Positions 10,601-21,930 of a stretch of DNA of 64,000 nt are shown piece after piece. The notes below the pieces were generated by a model. It was not told where the DNA came from. It saw only the letters and a program-made list of their open reading frames with translations, and made no database searches. A program made the translations under genes and the position numbers. The DNA comes from Aphelocoma coerulescens. Taxonomy: Eukaryota; Chordata; Aves; Passeriformes; Corvidae. Every line of letters starts with the position of its first letter. The stretch's first letter is position 1. The DNA lies in the NCBI RefSeq assembly GCF_041296385.1, contig NC_091014.1:53276078-53340077 (forward strand). The letters are read 5' to 3'.

Positions 10601-13600
10601 CCCAAATAAGTAATTTTAGATGTCAGCTTCCAACACAGTCCCTGTGCTCCAGTTCTGCAAGCAATGACCCTCATGGAAGAGGTTAACTTAGACTGTTCTA
10701 TTTTGGATTTTACTTCTTAGGAGTTGAAAGTTGACTGTCCTCAGCTGTCTTTCACAGCTGCTGGGAAAAACAGTCAGAGGGGCTTTTTTGGTCTCTGAGA
10801 CTTTTGGAGAAAAACTAAGGTTGTTCTAACTCACAGATGAAAAGCCATGCTTGCCAAGGGGACTTTAGTCAATCTGGACTTATGATGACCCAGTCCTGCC
10901 CACTCTTTGCTCTTCCTCTGTCCCATATGCTGGTGGAAAGTTAGTGATGCTGATGCAGCTGACTGTATCTGAGGACTCACTACTTTACCTTTTCTTGGGC
11001 TGCTCCACAGTGTAAAGGACAGCAAGCAAGCCTATAAATCTAGTAGTCAAATTAGCCAAAGAAGAATGAGACAAAATCAAGTTCAAAGAAAAGTAGCCAT
11101 GTGACCACACATCTGAAGTCATATCAACACAAACTTGACACTGAACCGTGCCGTAAATCAAGTCCCTCCTGATGGGAGAGAATTTGCTGAAAGTCCTTGC
11201 AAGGAGTTTCAAAGATAAACCGAGACTTTTCCTTGAGTTCTAATGCTTCCAGATAGTTGTTTATTAAGTCTTATCAGAGGAACAGAGCCACTTGCATGAC
11301 CCAGGTACAGCATAGAAGACAGAAAAGCAGGAGTGAGCTCGAGTTATCAAGATTTACACAGCTTTTAAAGATATTTTAACCAATAGTTACTAAAAACATA
11401 CATTATTTTCACTTTCCTACCAATTATTCAGTAACACGACTAGGAACTGTGGAATTTTCCATCCAATCATTCCAAACTACTTTTACTGCAGAACATGGAG
11501 TAGTAGAAGAAGGAGAAGAAGGTTTAGAGAACAACAACAATCCTCCATTTTGATATTTTTTACTCCTATCTATTTACTGCAAAGAGAAGCCCAAAACCTC
11601 TAAATTTTTCACCCTGTGACAATCTTATATAGTAGTCTATCACCTAATTCATACCACTGTATTTTCTAGTTCTTGTCTGACTGTTGGTAATTTTTTCCAA
11701 GGTTTGAACCTAAAATAGTGTTGTTCAGGGGGGTAAGAACCCTTAAAAACAGGCAGAGAAATATTCTTGGCACGCTGGGTTCCTACCCAAACTGGCCCAG
11801 GCATATGGAGAGTAGAAGTAGGAAACATCTAGGAAGCAAGTTCTCTTTTGTGTGCACAGCTGAGAGATGCAGATTTTTGACAAAGTGACTGTTCACTCAC
11901 TACCAAGCAATAAAAGCCAATGTTTCATGTGCCTGGGCTTGATGTCCCAGCCCCTTGTTCCTGGTAGTACCTGTTGCTGCTGCAGTATGGGAATAGGATG
12001 CTCTACATATCTCTTGGAAATAGCAGAACGATCTTCTCCAGCTGCTCCTCCCAGGTGGAATCCTTCCCGACCTATCCGTTCCAGGCTCCCACCACGCCTC
12101 TCCTGATGGAAGGAAGATCACAAAAGTGAGGTCAGGTTTTGCTTCCTACCACATCCTTGACTAAAGCTGTGCAATCATTGCACACCAATCACTACCACTA
12201 CCCTCTATTCTGGAGGCTCTTTCAAGTAAAAGATCCCACCTCTCTGAACAGACGGACAAATCAGGAATCCTGTATTTTAGATCTTTGTCATAGCCACTCT
12301 CCATCTGAAGTCAGGATAGTACTGAGATGTGCTGGGCTGCAAATATGGCCACTGATGTGAGGATCAACACAGAAGCCAAGCTCTTTCTTTAAATACTGCC
12401 CTTAGACTTCATTTGTCTCTGCACTGAAATCTATATATTACAATCATTTTATCATATGGCTGTAGCATTGTTGGGGAAGATGAAACAGGAAAGCCTTATA
12501 AATATGATTGCCTGACAAAAGATTTTGGGAATATGAAAACTATAAGCGACATCGAAATGAAGGCCACCTTTGAGATATAAAGTCTTAGTTACTGAACAAC
12601 TAGAAAACAATGGTATAGCCGGCTGAAGGTAATCCCCTCTTGATTAGACAATACCCTCTGCTTGCAGACAGGTCCAAGGGTCAGAGCAGACCCTACTAGC
12701 TCAGCAGAAGGGGTCCAAGGAGTAGTTTTTAGAAGTTAAAATGTAACACTCTATGGTAATGTAATAACTCTTATAGGCTGTATGTAAATGCTATAGGATT
12801 TGTACCTTGTATTAGATTGGCTAGTGAGAATTAGAATATTCAGTACAGAAGATGATTCATTGTATTGTAACAAGGACCTCGCTCTCTTGCTCTAGCTCTC
12901 TTAATTCGTCTCTCATACGCTCTTAACTCTCTTAGCCTCTTGCTCTTGCTCTTAGCCCTCTCGCTCACTCTCTCTCTCTCTCTCTCTTACACCTTGGGCC
13001 TGCTTGGAGCTGCAGCTGGCAGCTCTAAGCAGTGCCCTTGTACCCACGCCCTTTGCAATAAACTGTGTGCTCCAAAGATCTGCTTATAGAGATCTCTCTT
13101 CTCCGACCGGCCGGGCCCGACCGAACCCCCCCTCATCACGATCAGTTTCCACATAGCATCTAGAAATTTGAATTGTAACAGAAACCCCACTGTGATGAGT
13201 GCTAAACATACCCTGCTGTGCCCATCACCATAACAAATGTACAGAGTTTGCCAAAGCAAGCTTGAGTTCTGTTCTTGCATTTGCCTGTCTGCATCTTGGA
13301 GCAAATACATCTCTTTCCCTTCCTGCTCACAGTCAGCCCAAACAGGTTGTTTTACTGATATACATGCATACAGTCTCTTTCCTTCCCCAGACTATTCATC
13401 ACTGTGATCTCTCTCTTACAAGTCCCAGAGTCTCTATTTTAATACCTTACTAGTGCATTTTTAAAGCTCTGTATAAGTGGTCTAGAAAGAGACAACAACC
13501 CAAACCCCCTTCTTCAGACTGAAAAATGTATAATCTCTCTTTTTGAGCCAGCAAGAATGACCCACATGCAGCCTATAAAACTCTACTGCTGTAGTCAGCA

Positions 13601-16600
13601 GGTCATGTACTTTGTGCCTTGCCTCTGTCTGCACATCCTGGTAATTTAACACCAGAATCCGTTTCCCAGTAAAGTCCAGTAAAGCAGGACTCTGGTTACT
13701 GCAGTGATCAGGCATGTTCACTCCCAGCACAGGGAGTGCAATGTGTAGCAGTCTCTGCTATGTCATTTGCTTGTTCCCCTGGCACAAAACCAGGCATTCA
13801 CTGGACTGGCATTTCTCTGCCTTCTCAAACATCGACTATACATTCCCTGAAGGCACATCTTGTTCCCAGATCTGCTATGTTCTTCTCAGTAGTACTTTCC
13901 AGTTCCTAACAGCCAGGTTAACTGCTCCAGGTTCTGCCTCTGTCCCTCCACATTCCTTTTCCTGTGTTTGCTCGGTAGCGGAAGACAGACAATTCTTCTG
14001 AGCAGACAAATTTGCAGCTGTAGTTGCACTCTGGGTGCGTGCAAGGACACTAAGAAACCAGACTCAAATTCTTAGTCACAACCCACCAGTCAGTGCTGTA
14101 CCTGCTCTTAGGAAATCCAGGCATTTCAATAAGGTAAGTCCTGCTTTCCTTGGCATCTTAGTATTTCAACTCTGAGGTCGTAGCACAGCTTTAGCAAAGC
14201 ACTTCTATTCAGATTTGAAGAATCAAAAAATTCTGCACAGTTATATAACTCTATATACCACTGTCTCCACTAAAAATCTGTGTCTCAGGCCCTGCCAGTG
14301 TAGTGATGTGGCTGGGTTTCCAGGGACAGACTCTCCTCCTCTCCATCCCTAGACATTCTCATGGGATGAACTTCTTCCACAGAAAGGTTTCTGACTGAGA
14401 AACTTCTAACAGTTTGTGTTTACCTTCTCTTCTTGGCTGCTGTCCTTTAGGAAGATCTGCTTCTGCCTGGAGATGGAAGTTGTCTTGTAGTAGTCTACCA
14501 GCTTGTTTAGCGAGTGGAATTTTTCTGTCCACAAGTAATAGCTACCCTTTGAATCCCTCATCACTTTGAAGTGTTGCACGTCATCTTCATGCCTAGATCC
14601 CAATGGAAAAGTAAGAGATCATCAAACAGATTGCACTTCTACCTTTTTTGAAAAAGTATTTTCCAGAAGGGTACCAAAACTTCTTGCTTGGCCAAATCGA
14701 GACTTCTGGAAAGTCATGCAGTGGCAGTCCTTGTACGTACTGGACCCAGATGTGCCTCTATTTCAAAAGACTCATCGATTTGCAAACACAGAGTGTCCCA
14801 GGGCTGCCCAGTCACAAAGCACTATCAGAACAAAGCATAGGGTTTTAAAGTCTCTCTTTTGAAATAAAGGCCACAGGAGTTTCCAGGGTGAAAAAGTGCA
14901 ACTGTAGTCTACCCAAGGCCTCTGCAGGTCCTGTTAACATCTGGTCTGCATTGACTATAAGACCTGTAGTACACTTTTACACACCATGGGGTGTGTAACG
15001 TGAAGCCACACACTAAGCTTTAAAATTGCATAAAATCTAGTGCAACGTCATTACTACAGGTCATTCTCCCTATCCAAAAGAAAAAAAAAAGGAAATTTCC
15101 AGTGCTGTTACAAGCCAAACTAACAATCTCAACCTTCTGCCCCTTATTCCCCCTGCACCTCCCCTCCTCTCACCTCTTGTCTGATGTGTACAATTCCTCT
15201 TTACACCAGATGTGGTCTGGTTTTGGTACCCACCTCCTTGCTCTGTGCAACTCCAGGAACTCAAACCACTCTTCTCAGAGGCTACATCTGCACAAATAAA
15301 CTAAATGGGGACAGGCAGGGACTGAATGCTATCCTGCTGTCCCAAGCTGTTTAAGCGTTAGCATGGTTGTGGTTTAAATGGAAAAGCTCTCCCTTAGATA
15401 GTGCTGGGCCACGGTCAGGAAGACTGAACAGCACAGGAACTGTTCACATGGAGCTGCTTGAATACAGCTCTTCTGTTTGCTGGGGTGAAGAGGTTGTAGC
15501 CATACAGATCTGACCTCTGCCACACTGCTTGACTTCAGGGCCAGAGAAAGAGCCTGACTGTACTTAATTTGTTGGTGTTCATCGGTGCAAATGTAACCAG
15601 AATGTTTTCTTGCATTCCTCCTGGATACTTTTTGAGCTGCCTGAATCAGCAAGTACACACCACTTGGAAAAGACATTGTTAATCATGACCCTAATTAAAA
15701 AACTGGTTATCAACTGTTTGACTGAAAATTGGGAAACCAATCATCATTTAAGAGCTCTGCTTAGAAGCAAATGCTCTGAGAAGCATGAGGCTTCAGCAAG
15801 TTGCTGAAATGCAGCTGGGCTGCAAGAAATGGAAAACCATTCCTTGTCCAATGGCTGTTTAGCGACCTGTGGGAAATAAGTTAACAATGTAATAGTAATC
15901 TCTTAATAGGTAGTAGTTGAATTCTTGGATTCAGTAATCAGAGCTGTCAGGGAATTAAAACAAATGGAAGACACACGTTAAGCACTGTGGGAGACTTTCC
16001 CTGTACCACTCTGCTTTGCTGTAGCTCCTTCAGAGAAGGAGATCATCAGGGGATGCAGCTTTGGAATGGGGCATTCACTGTGTCACTTGAAAAGAGGCAG
16101 AAACATGTGAGAATCAGATGTCTGATTTGTTCTCATTCACAACACAGCAGCACTACCAGTGACTGGCAGCATGGAAACATCTCAAGAGGCTACATCACTT
16201 TAGGAATCCTGTAAAGAGGAGGCTAGGGACACCATTAAACAGGAAAAGAAGCAGGAATATGCTGTGAGAAGCAGATACCTGACAGAGATGGAAAAGTCAC
16301 CATGAGAGTTCTGACTGGCTCGGACAACGAAGCAGCCAACTCCTTTGCTCATGAGAAGGTTTTCTGCTTCGTGGCGGGATATCTTCTCATCAAACCAGCT
16401 GTCAAGTGGGAAAAATCATGGCAATGTGAATAATGATGTGAATTAAGGTGAGGAATAAAAAAGTTGAGGGTAGGGAGAATGTGAATAAGCAGGATGGAGG
16501 GAAGAAAACAAAAGGATCAGAGGAGCCCACATGGCTACTCCCAGTGGCCGTGGATATACTAAGGTACAGGGGTTTGATGTATGCAGACTGTTTTCTTTGA

Positions 16601-18013
16601 GCAGTAAAAGCATGTACATGCAATGAGAACAGTGTAAGTTTTGGCCTGCTAAGAAGCAACACTCAGCTGAAACTGTAATTACAGGCACAGTACAATACGG
16701 TGTTAGTCAAAGAAATTTTAAATTACAAATGTGTATGTATACATATATACACACATAATTCTCACACAGATACATCAAATTGCTTTTTGGCAAACTGATT
16801 GAAAATTACTGGGCTGTGATGGATATATTGCATGGAAGACACATAAATTTTTAGCAGAAGAAAGCCATGAAAGTTTTAGTGCTAATAAATTGGTTCCTGC
16901 AAGAGTTACAATACCACGAAATTGCAGAAGCACAGAATACATAAGCACACTTATGCAAATTTAGCCAGCCATAACAAACGATAGCATAAGGCACTGGGCT
17001 AATAATGAGAAAGTCACCATAAATAGTAAAAGAATACAATGTCAGGAGAAAAACAAAAAAATCACATACATTTGCATACGTCCACTCCATAGCTAATAAG
17101 ATCTACAATCTGCAGTCTTTGATTATACGTAATGCTTAATTGCCTGTATTGCATTAAAATGAAGGACTGTTAATTTCCTAAGGTCTGTAATTTCTACTTT
17201 GGAGTTTCTTATTATCATCACAGTTTACCTATGTATCATTAGCAAAGGGAAATCAGATTTCAATGAGCCTTTATAACCAGTCTCAATGATTACTTGACAA
17301 GAAAGAAAAGGGCAAAAACAATCCATCAAAAATAGGAGGCAGCTTTCTTCCCTAGTTCTAGTTCTGTCATCTGGCCTGAACTGCTTCAAAGTGCAGACCT
17401 GATGCTTAGAAAAGTGTCAAAGGGGAAATATTTCTTCGCAGCTCTTGCACAAAGAAAGCAACCCAAGAAAAACGCATGTGAAAAAAGAAGCTGCCAGTGC
17501 TCCTGAGTGATGCCACAGCCCTGTGAAAGAGTGAACAAGAACAACTGACTGGAAGATCTCGTCCCCCTGAGGCCCAAAAGTACAAGCCCATATTTGCACA
17601 GCAAACTAATAATGTCCTTCAGCTCTGCCAAGCAGGCTGGCTTATGTCCAAAAAGGCCAGTAAGTGCCACCTCCAAAGGGGACAGAGGCACTTATTTGTA
17701 ACCTCAAAATCCCCGTGTGCTCCCAGTATGATTGCTCAGGGCACCAGCGCGTTACAGCCACAAGTACCGGGCTTGGTGCATGCTCTGCTTGTTCACCCCC
17801 GAAATGCTGCAGCACTTTTGAAAAAAGAGGACAATGAGAGGTGCTTCTGGGAGCACTTTTGCTAATGGAAAGGTTGTAAAAATCCCATGCATGGTCATAT
17901 TTATGGCATAGGGCTGGAGAGCACATTTAACATGCATTTCAACAGGCGTCAGTTCTTTCTGAAAGTGCAGTGCCAGAGAAATGCAGGTACACCTGTCCTC
18001 TGACAGATCTGTT

Positions 18014-18062
<49 letters not shown>

Positions 18063-21000
18063 GAGAGCGTGAGAGAAAGAGCAGGGCAGCATGTCTGGTC
18101 TATCAACTCTGCCGATCCAGAAGTAACACCAGCTGTCACGGCCGCGTAGCATTGCACTGACCTCTAGCGCACCGAGAGAAACTCACAAGCACTTGGCCGG
18201 GGGGAGGGAATGCAGCGGCAGGGTGGGAAAAGGGAGTCAGTGTCGTTAAGAGTCGAAGGGGGAGGGAATTTCTTTTTTGTAATTCGTTTTCAGAAAGATC
18301 TCTTGCTCTTCCTTTTGTGCTTAGCCTCTGTCTCTGTTGCCAAGACTTCACATCATGACTATTCTCCCTCTCTCTGAGGACATCTAAACGCAATTCCTAC
18401 CACATCCCAGCATCCCTCAGCAGCAGTAACAAGAGTCACTTGGGAGTGACAGCGATCATCGAGATCCATTTGTCTCTGAAAGAACAAAGGATGCTTTGGG
18501 GTAGAAATACGCTGTGCTGGCAGAAATGTGTGTAGCATTATGGCAATCCTTGCTGGCCCCAAAGTGCAGGATGTTATACCCAGCACTTCCCCTGGCCTGA
18601 CCTCTGCGTGTGCACGCACATGTGCCCCGACAGCACTCAGTGGGAATGTGCCATGGTGGTGACACCATTTCTGTCACACTTACGGGGGAACATGGAAATC
18701 AATGAAGTTCTTAGGAACGTAGCCCTCGTGACTCCTGAGCTCAGCCTTGTACCACTCTTCCTGGGAGCTCAAAATCTGCAATAGAGAAACGGATGAAATA
18801 AATACGTCTCCTGAGAAAAGCAAAAGTAACCAAGATTCTGGCAGAAACCTATAATGCCTTGTAAGAATAAAAGAAAATAGTACATGTTCTCTACTTCCCA
18901 CCCAGAATACAACAAGGTTAGTGGCTGATGACCACTCCACAACAAACAAGCAATAAAAAAGCCCAAGCAGAATTAGACAGACTGCTTGTTAACTTTACCG
19001 CTTTGACTGACTGCCTGTCCTTGTGTCCCTGCTGCCTGTGAAATGGAAAAATTCAGCTTTGAAAGACTTAATAGGGGTTTAAGTTATTCTCTGTGCTGCC
19101 TTTTATAGTTGGTACTGGAGCAGCTCAGATTCAAAAGGGAAGAAGAAACTATCTGTGAAAACTCCTCCTCCATATGGGTATGGAGGGATATACAGCTGTA
19201 TCAGTGTGTGTTATGACTGCACAGATGTTACCATGTGCTCTCACACGTCATTTCACAAGAGATTCTTGAGGGTTAAATCTTCAGCTGCTCCAAGCTATGC
19301 CAAGGTAGATAAAAGAAGGAGGCAAAAAGTGTTTTCAAAACCCTATTATACTTAGGAGATTGTAGGATAGCTGGAAGTGAGTCCACATCACACACTGGAG
19401 CAGCTTCAAGTGTCCTCACATTAATGTTAACTGTAATGGTCCTTAGAAACTTCACTGCTGACCAGGGAGGGCACAAATTCATGACACCCTGGCTAACGGC
19501 CCAAGATACAGCCCTAAGCTAGAGGAGAGAGGACAGGAATACAACCACACTGGGATTTTACTGAAAATGTTGTGGTCTTTGGTGTTTTGTTTGACATTCC
19601 AACTCCTGGGACAGGATTCTGCTGTATGAAATAGACCATGTTTCTGCTCTTTCTGGTTTTGGATAGGAGCCTAAAAGCATGAGCCATGACAGTTTTAGAA
19701 GGAAAAAGCAAGTGGAAAAGCCTTAATTTAAAATCTATTGTTAACAGTAATAATACTTAGTTTGTGAGCCAATCTCATGCTTTTGGGAGCCTAAGGCACA
19801 TTCTAACTGCTTCGTATTGGCAACAGGATGTTACTGTCTCTGGAGCCAATTTTTCATTGCCTTCCCTGCCACGTAGGCCTTTTTTAAACATTTGGATTCA
19901 GAAAAGTTAAGGAATAGAAAGCTGTGGAATTCCCTATTTGTATAGTCACTGCTGTCCTCATGCCTGGGCGCTGGGTTAAGGATCTTCACAGCTGTGGTCA
20001 AATATAGGGGATGATAGCTACTTCCTGCTCATGCTCAGGCCCTGCTCTGTTGGAAGTGAGGTTTCCAGAAAGACCCACCTGCTGTTTGTCACTGCAGGGC
20101 TGGCAGGTTTCTCTCAGTGTGTCATTCTCTCAGAGAAGGATGTGTGGGGGGGTAAGAGGGTGGATTTCCTCCTGTCGCTGCTGGTTGAGGGCCTCATGTT
20201 TCCTGTTTTGTAATCTCTACATCAATGCTTCATCTTATCTCCTTTATAAATCAGCAGGTTGCTGCAGGCAGCATGAGGGGGCTCATGATGGGGTATGAAT
20301 GTATGCGTGCCTATGCCAGAACAGAGCTGTTAGGCTGATTTACTGCTCCTATGGCTTGGGTGGCTAAGGTATTATTTTGTTCACCTCAAGGACATTAAAG
20401 CAAGAGGCGGTTTGATTTTTCTGGTAGTGAATTCTCTATGACAACTAATAATAATAAAACTGGTGTGTAGTGTTGACACTTTTTATCAGTAGCTTCCAGC
20501 ATACTTTGGAAGGAAGCTCTAGCTTATAATGATTTTACAGGAAGGGAAATTGAGGAACAGAAAGAAAAGTGATCTGGTCAACACCATCACCCCAGCCAGG
20601 GACTCGATGGAAGTCTCCTGGGAAAAAAGGTATCAGTAAAGGTCATGTGATAATAGGGACTGACTGGGGAAGAATTAGGAATAAGAGTGTTTATCTGTGC
20701 TGAAGAGAGGCAGTGATTTCTCCAGAAGCTTCTCACAGATCTTTGGAAAAATTTGGTATTAATGAGTTCTGGATGCTATCATCTTTGTCTAAGTGCCAAG
20801 AATTAAAAGGCCAATAAAAAAAAAAAAATGGTGGTGATGGAAAAGGCAAGGCTGACACCCAATATCTGATTATTAACTGGAATATCTGTGACTGAACAGA
20901 GAGGTAGCAAAGTCTCCCTGGCCAAACAAGGGTTTACATCCTATTATTGTACATCATCCCTTTGGACAGTGGAGGAGTTAAGGCCTTAGAGAGGAGTAAT

Positions 21001-21930
21001 ACTCAGGTATTTTCAACTGAAACAGAATCTCTGGGGCTGAGAAGTGGATAAGTAATTACAATGAAACTTCAAGTGACTTCATCTGTGGGACTTCCATAGT
21101 ATTAACAAGAACTGTTCCATCATAACACATACAAATCAAGTTTAAAGAGACTTCCAGATGCTCTGTATTGTATATGATCAATGCTACTTCTGCCATTGCC
21201 CCATTGCTAAATTCCTGCAAGAGTGTGTATAACATTATTAGACCAGGACCTCTTGAAGTATTCCATTATGTGTGTAACAGACTGTCTCATGGACTTTTCC
21301 TCTTCTATTTGTAACCGTCTAAAACCCCTGCAGCATCTAACAATAATTACTAACAGTGAAAAGTTAGTAAGTTCTGTAATGGATAATGGTTATCTTTTAA
21401 ACAGTTTTGAAAACAGTTTAAGAGCTGGAAATAAGGAAGACAGCAATCCCTCTGGACAGAAGTCATCCTGCATTTAGACATAGTCATCATAATGTAGTCT
21501 CTGTGGACGATTTACCTGATCAATGAAAACAGAGAGGACCCTCAAAATCTGTCTACCAAAGATCTTGATCTCTGCCCCAGCAAAGGTACTTACCCTTCCC
21601 TGGTGACTAACAGAGGACTGCAGGGCAACTAAATCCACAGTTTACGGACATAAAATCAAGAAAAGCGGACGCAGACTCAAGTAACCTGGGAATTGTTGTC
21701 CTATTGCAAACCCTATGGGAGATGAGTATCCTGCATTTGTATCCTAGTTTATAGATGTGTCTTCAACTGTTTTGCCAAGGCAAATGGAGGCACAAGAAGA
21801 TCTAGAAGCAGTCTCAGAAATGCTGTTTAGTCAAGCCTGGGACTGTACTTACCTTCAACATATCCCCAGCCTGGAAGCTCAACTCGTCTTCTCCAGAAGC
21901 AGTGAAATCAAACTTGGCGATGGCTTCCAT
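7442..21930 (-). CDS. GRAP2: GRAP2 (GADS), GRB2-family adaptor protein; 7 coding exons, 296 aa
   Basis: Spliced coding sequence joins (minus strand) 21930-21853, 18775-18684, 16398-16279, 14592-14424, 12102-11971, 9969-9850 and 7621-7442: 891 nt, 296 codons plus TGA. All introns are GT..AG and all junction phases agree. Domain order is SH3 (residues about 1-56, start MEAIAKFDF), SH2 (about 57-150, phosphotyrosine-binding motif FVVRAS), linker (about 153-236), SH3 (about 240-296, ALYDF ... WW ... NYV). This is the GRAP2/GADS layout. The second SH3 (DELGF, LDNSNPSWW, LGLFPANYV) resembles GADS far more than GRB2 or GRAP. From family knowledge, the SH2 binds phospho-LAT and the C-terminal SH3 binds the RxxK motif of SLP-76, in the cytoplasm at the T-cell receptor signalosome. 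The start ATG has A at -3 and G at +4. Human GADS is about 330 aa; the difference lies in the Q/P/H-rich linker. 5' non-coding exon(s) upstream are not securely located. Confidence 0.96.
7622..9849 (-). other. GRAP2: GRAP2 intron 6
   Basis: Bounded by donor GTAGGT at 9849 and acceptor TTTCCAG ending at 7622. I see no repeat or additional exon in it. Confidence 0.8.
9850..9969 (-). CDS. GRAP2: GRAP2 coding exon 6: linker, second part, with RRHTDP site
   Basis: 120 nt, 40 codons, phase 0 at both ends. It starts ERYGGSLDRKDMLQGL and contains QRRHTDPLHQ. Human GADS has GGSLDIND here (a reported caspase-3 site) and RRHTDP (Thr262, reported HPK1 target and 14-3-3 docking site); both patterns are kept as DRKD and RRHTDP. 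Acceptor is TTTCTAG|GAA, with the pyrimidine tract at about 9972-9995; donor is CCG|GTAGGT. An ERVL LTR begins only 32 nt upstream of this exon. Confidence 0.93.
10002..10529 (+). mobile_element. Solo LTR of avian ERVL type in a GRAP2 intron
   Basis: 528 bp with TG...CA ends (TGTTATGGTTTTGGCTGG at the start, AAACTATGACA at the end). It is flanked by an imperfect 5-bp target duplication, CATGT (9997-10001) and TATGT (10530-10534), the size expected of ERVL. Internal landmarks are a degraded TATA-like CCAGTATATGAACTGGG, a TAATAATAATG/ATTATTATT stretch, and CCCACGAGTTTTACC near the 3' end. I recognise this as a very common bird LTR. It is antisense to GRAP2, with no internal retroviral sequence beside it. 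Non-coding. Confidence 0.88.
11971..12102 (-). CDS. GRAP2: GRAP2 coding exon 5: linker, first part
   Basis: 132 nt, 44 codons, phase 0 at both ends. It begins ERRGGSLERIGREGFHLGG and ends in a short run LQQQQ before the donor CAACAG|GTACTA; the acceptor is CCATCAG|GAG. It matches the human linker segment with RGNSLDRR and GGPHLSGAVGEE. From memory the human protein continues here with a long Q/P/H-rich stretch, and only the four-glutamine stub is present. Reading past the donor gives no Q-rich continuation. Confidence 0.9.
12469..13153 (+). mobile_element. Solo LTR of ERVK (class II) type with perfect 6-bp target duplication
   Basis: 685 bp, TGTTGGGGAAGATGAAACAG at the 5' end and GTTTCCACA at the 3' end (TG...CA). 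It is flanked by identical TAGCAT copies at 12463-12468 and 13154-13159. A 6-bp duplication is typical of class II (ERVK) elements. It contains a CT-rich tract (about 12885-12990), a poly(A) signal AATAAA at 13057-13062, and a CpG-containing U5-like end (CGACCGGCCGGGCCCGACCG). It lies in the GRAP2 intron between coding exons 4 and 5, antisense to the gene. No gag, pol or env remains, so it is a recombined solo LTR. The exact target duplication argues for a fairly recent insertion. Confidence 0.95.
12957..12990 (+). repeat. (CT)n tract inside the ERVK LTR
   Basis: A CTCTCTCTCTCTCTC run at the end of a longer pyrimidine-rich, CTCTTAGC-type degenerate stretch that starts near 12885. It is part of the LTR U3/R region and not an independent element. 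Confidence 0.7.
14424..14592 (-). CDS. GRAP2: GRAP2 coding exon 4: second half of SH2 domain
   Basis: 169 nt, 1 nt plus 56 codons. It starts HEDDVQHFKVMRD, contains YYLWTEKF and ends SSQEEK. The tryptophan in LWTEKF corresponds to the GRB2 EF-loop Trp that forces a beta-turn ligand (pYxN preference), as expected for LAT binding. Acceptor is CTAG|G and donor AAG|GTAAAC, phase 0. Confidence 0.95.
14593..16278 (-). other. GRAP2: GRAP2 intron 3
   Basis: Lies between the two SH2 exons, with donor GTATCT at 16278 and acceptor CTAG ending at 14593. No element recognised. Confidence 0.8.
16279..16398 (-). CDS. GRAP2: GRAP2 coding exon 3: first half of SH2 domain
   Basis: 120 nt. It encodes the start of SH2 (WFDEKISRHEAENLLM), then the beta-B strand GCFVVRAS, whose arginine binds phosphotyrosine, and GDFSISVR. 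The acceptor is TTGACAG|C and the donor GTCAG|GTATCT. The final arginine codon AG|G crosses into the next exon. This matches the SH2 exon layout expected for the GRB2 family. Confidence 0.95.
16399..18683 (-). other. GRAP2: GRAP2 intron 2
   Basis: Joins the N-terminal SH3 to SH2, with donor GTAAGT at 18683 and acceptor GACAG ending at 16399. It contains an ATGTATACATATATAC microsatellite near 16730-16765 and a TG/AG microsatellite near 18010. No other element recognised. Confidence 0.8.
18011..18082. repeat. Compound (TG)n(AG)n microsatellite
   Basis: A TG run of about 9 units passes directly into an AG run of more than 20 units with GG and CG interruptions. It lies in GRAP2 intron 2. Confidence 0.9.
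18684..18775 (-). CDS. GRAP2: GRAP2 coding exon 2: second half of N-terminal SH3
   Basis: 92 nt, 30 codons plus 2 nt. It reads ILSSQEEWYKAELRS through GYVPKNFIDFHVP, giving the SH3 n-Src loop tryptophan (EEWYKAEL) and the closing YVPKNFID strand. The acceptor is TTGCAG|ATT and the donor CC|GTAAGT. The split codon CC|C is completed by the next exon. Confidence 0.95.
18776..21852 (-). other. GRAP2: GRAP2 intron 1 of the coding region
   Basis: Splits the N-terminal SH3 after GDMLK. Donor GTAAGT at 21852 and acceptor TTGCAG ending at 18776. No repeat family or internal exon recognised; an A-rich run lies near 20815-20829. Confidence 0.8.
21853..21930 (-). CDS. GRAP2: GRAP2 coding exon 1: start codon and first half of N-terminal SH3
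   Basis: Encodes 26 residues beginning MEAIAKFDFTASGEDELSF and ending GDMLK. The ALYDF-equivalent AKFDF and the acidic RT-loop GEDELSF are visible. The donor is AAG|GTAAGT, an ideal consensus, and ends in phase 0. Upstream of the ATG there are two possible 3' splice sites, one with AG at 21957-21956 and one with AG at 21933-21932, so between 1 and 25 nt of 5' UTR belong to this exon. The Kozak context is good (A at -3, G at +4). Confidence 0.95.

Noticed and set aside
15070..15264. 64-codon ORF with GGAGG/RG-rich segment as an RNA-binding exon
   Set aside because: It lies inside a GRAP2 intron and the composition comes from a local CCTCCCCTCCTCTC tract.
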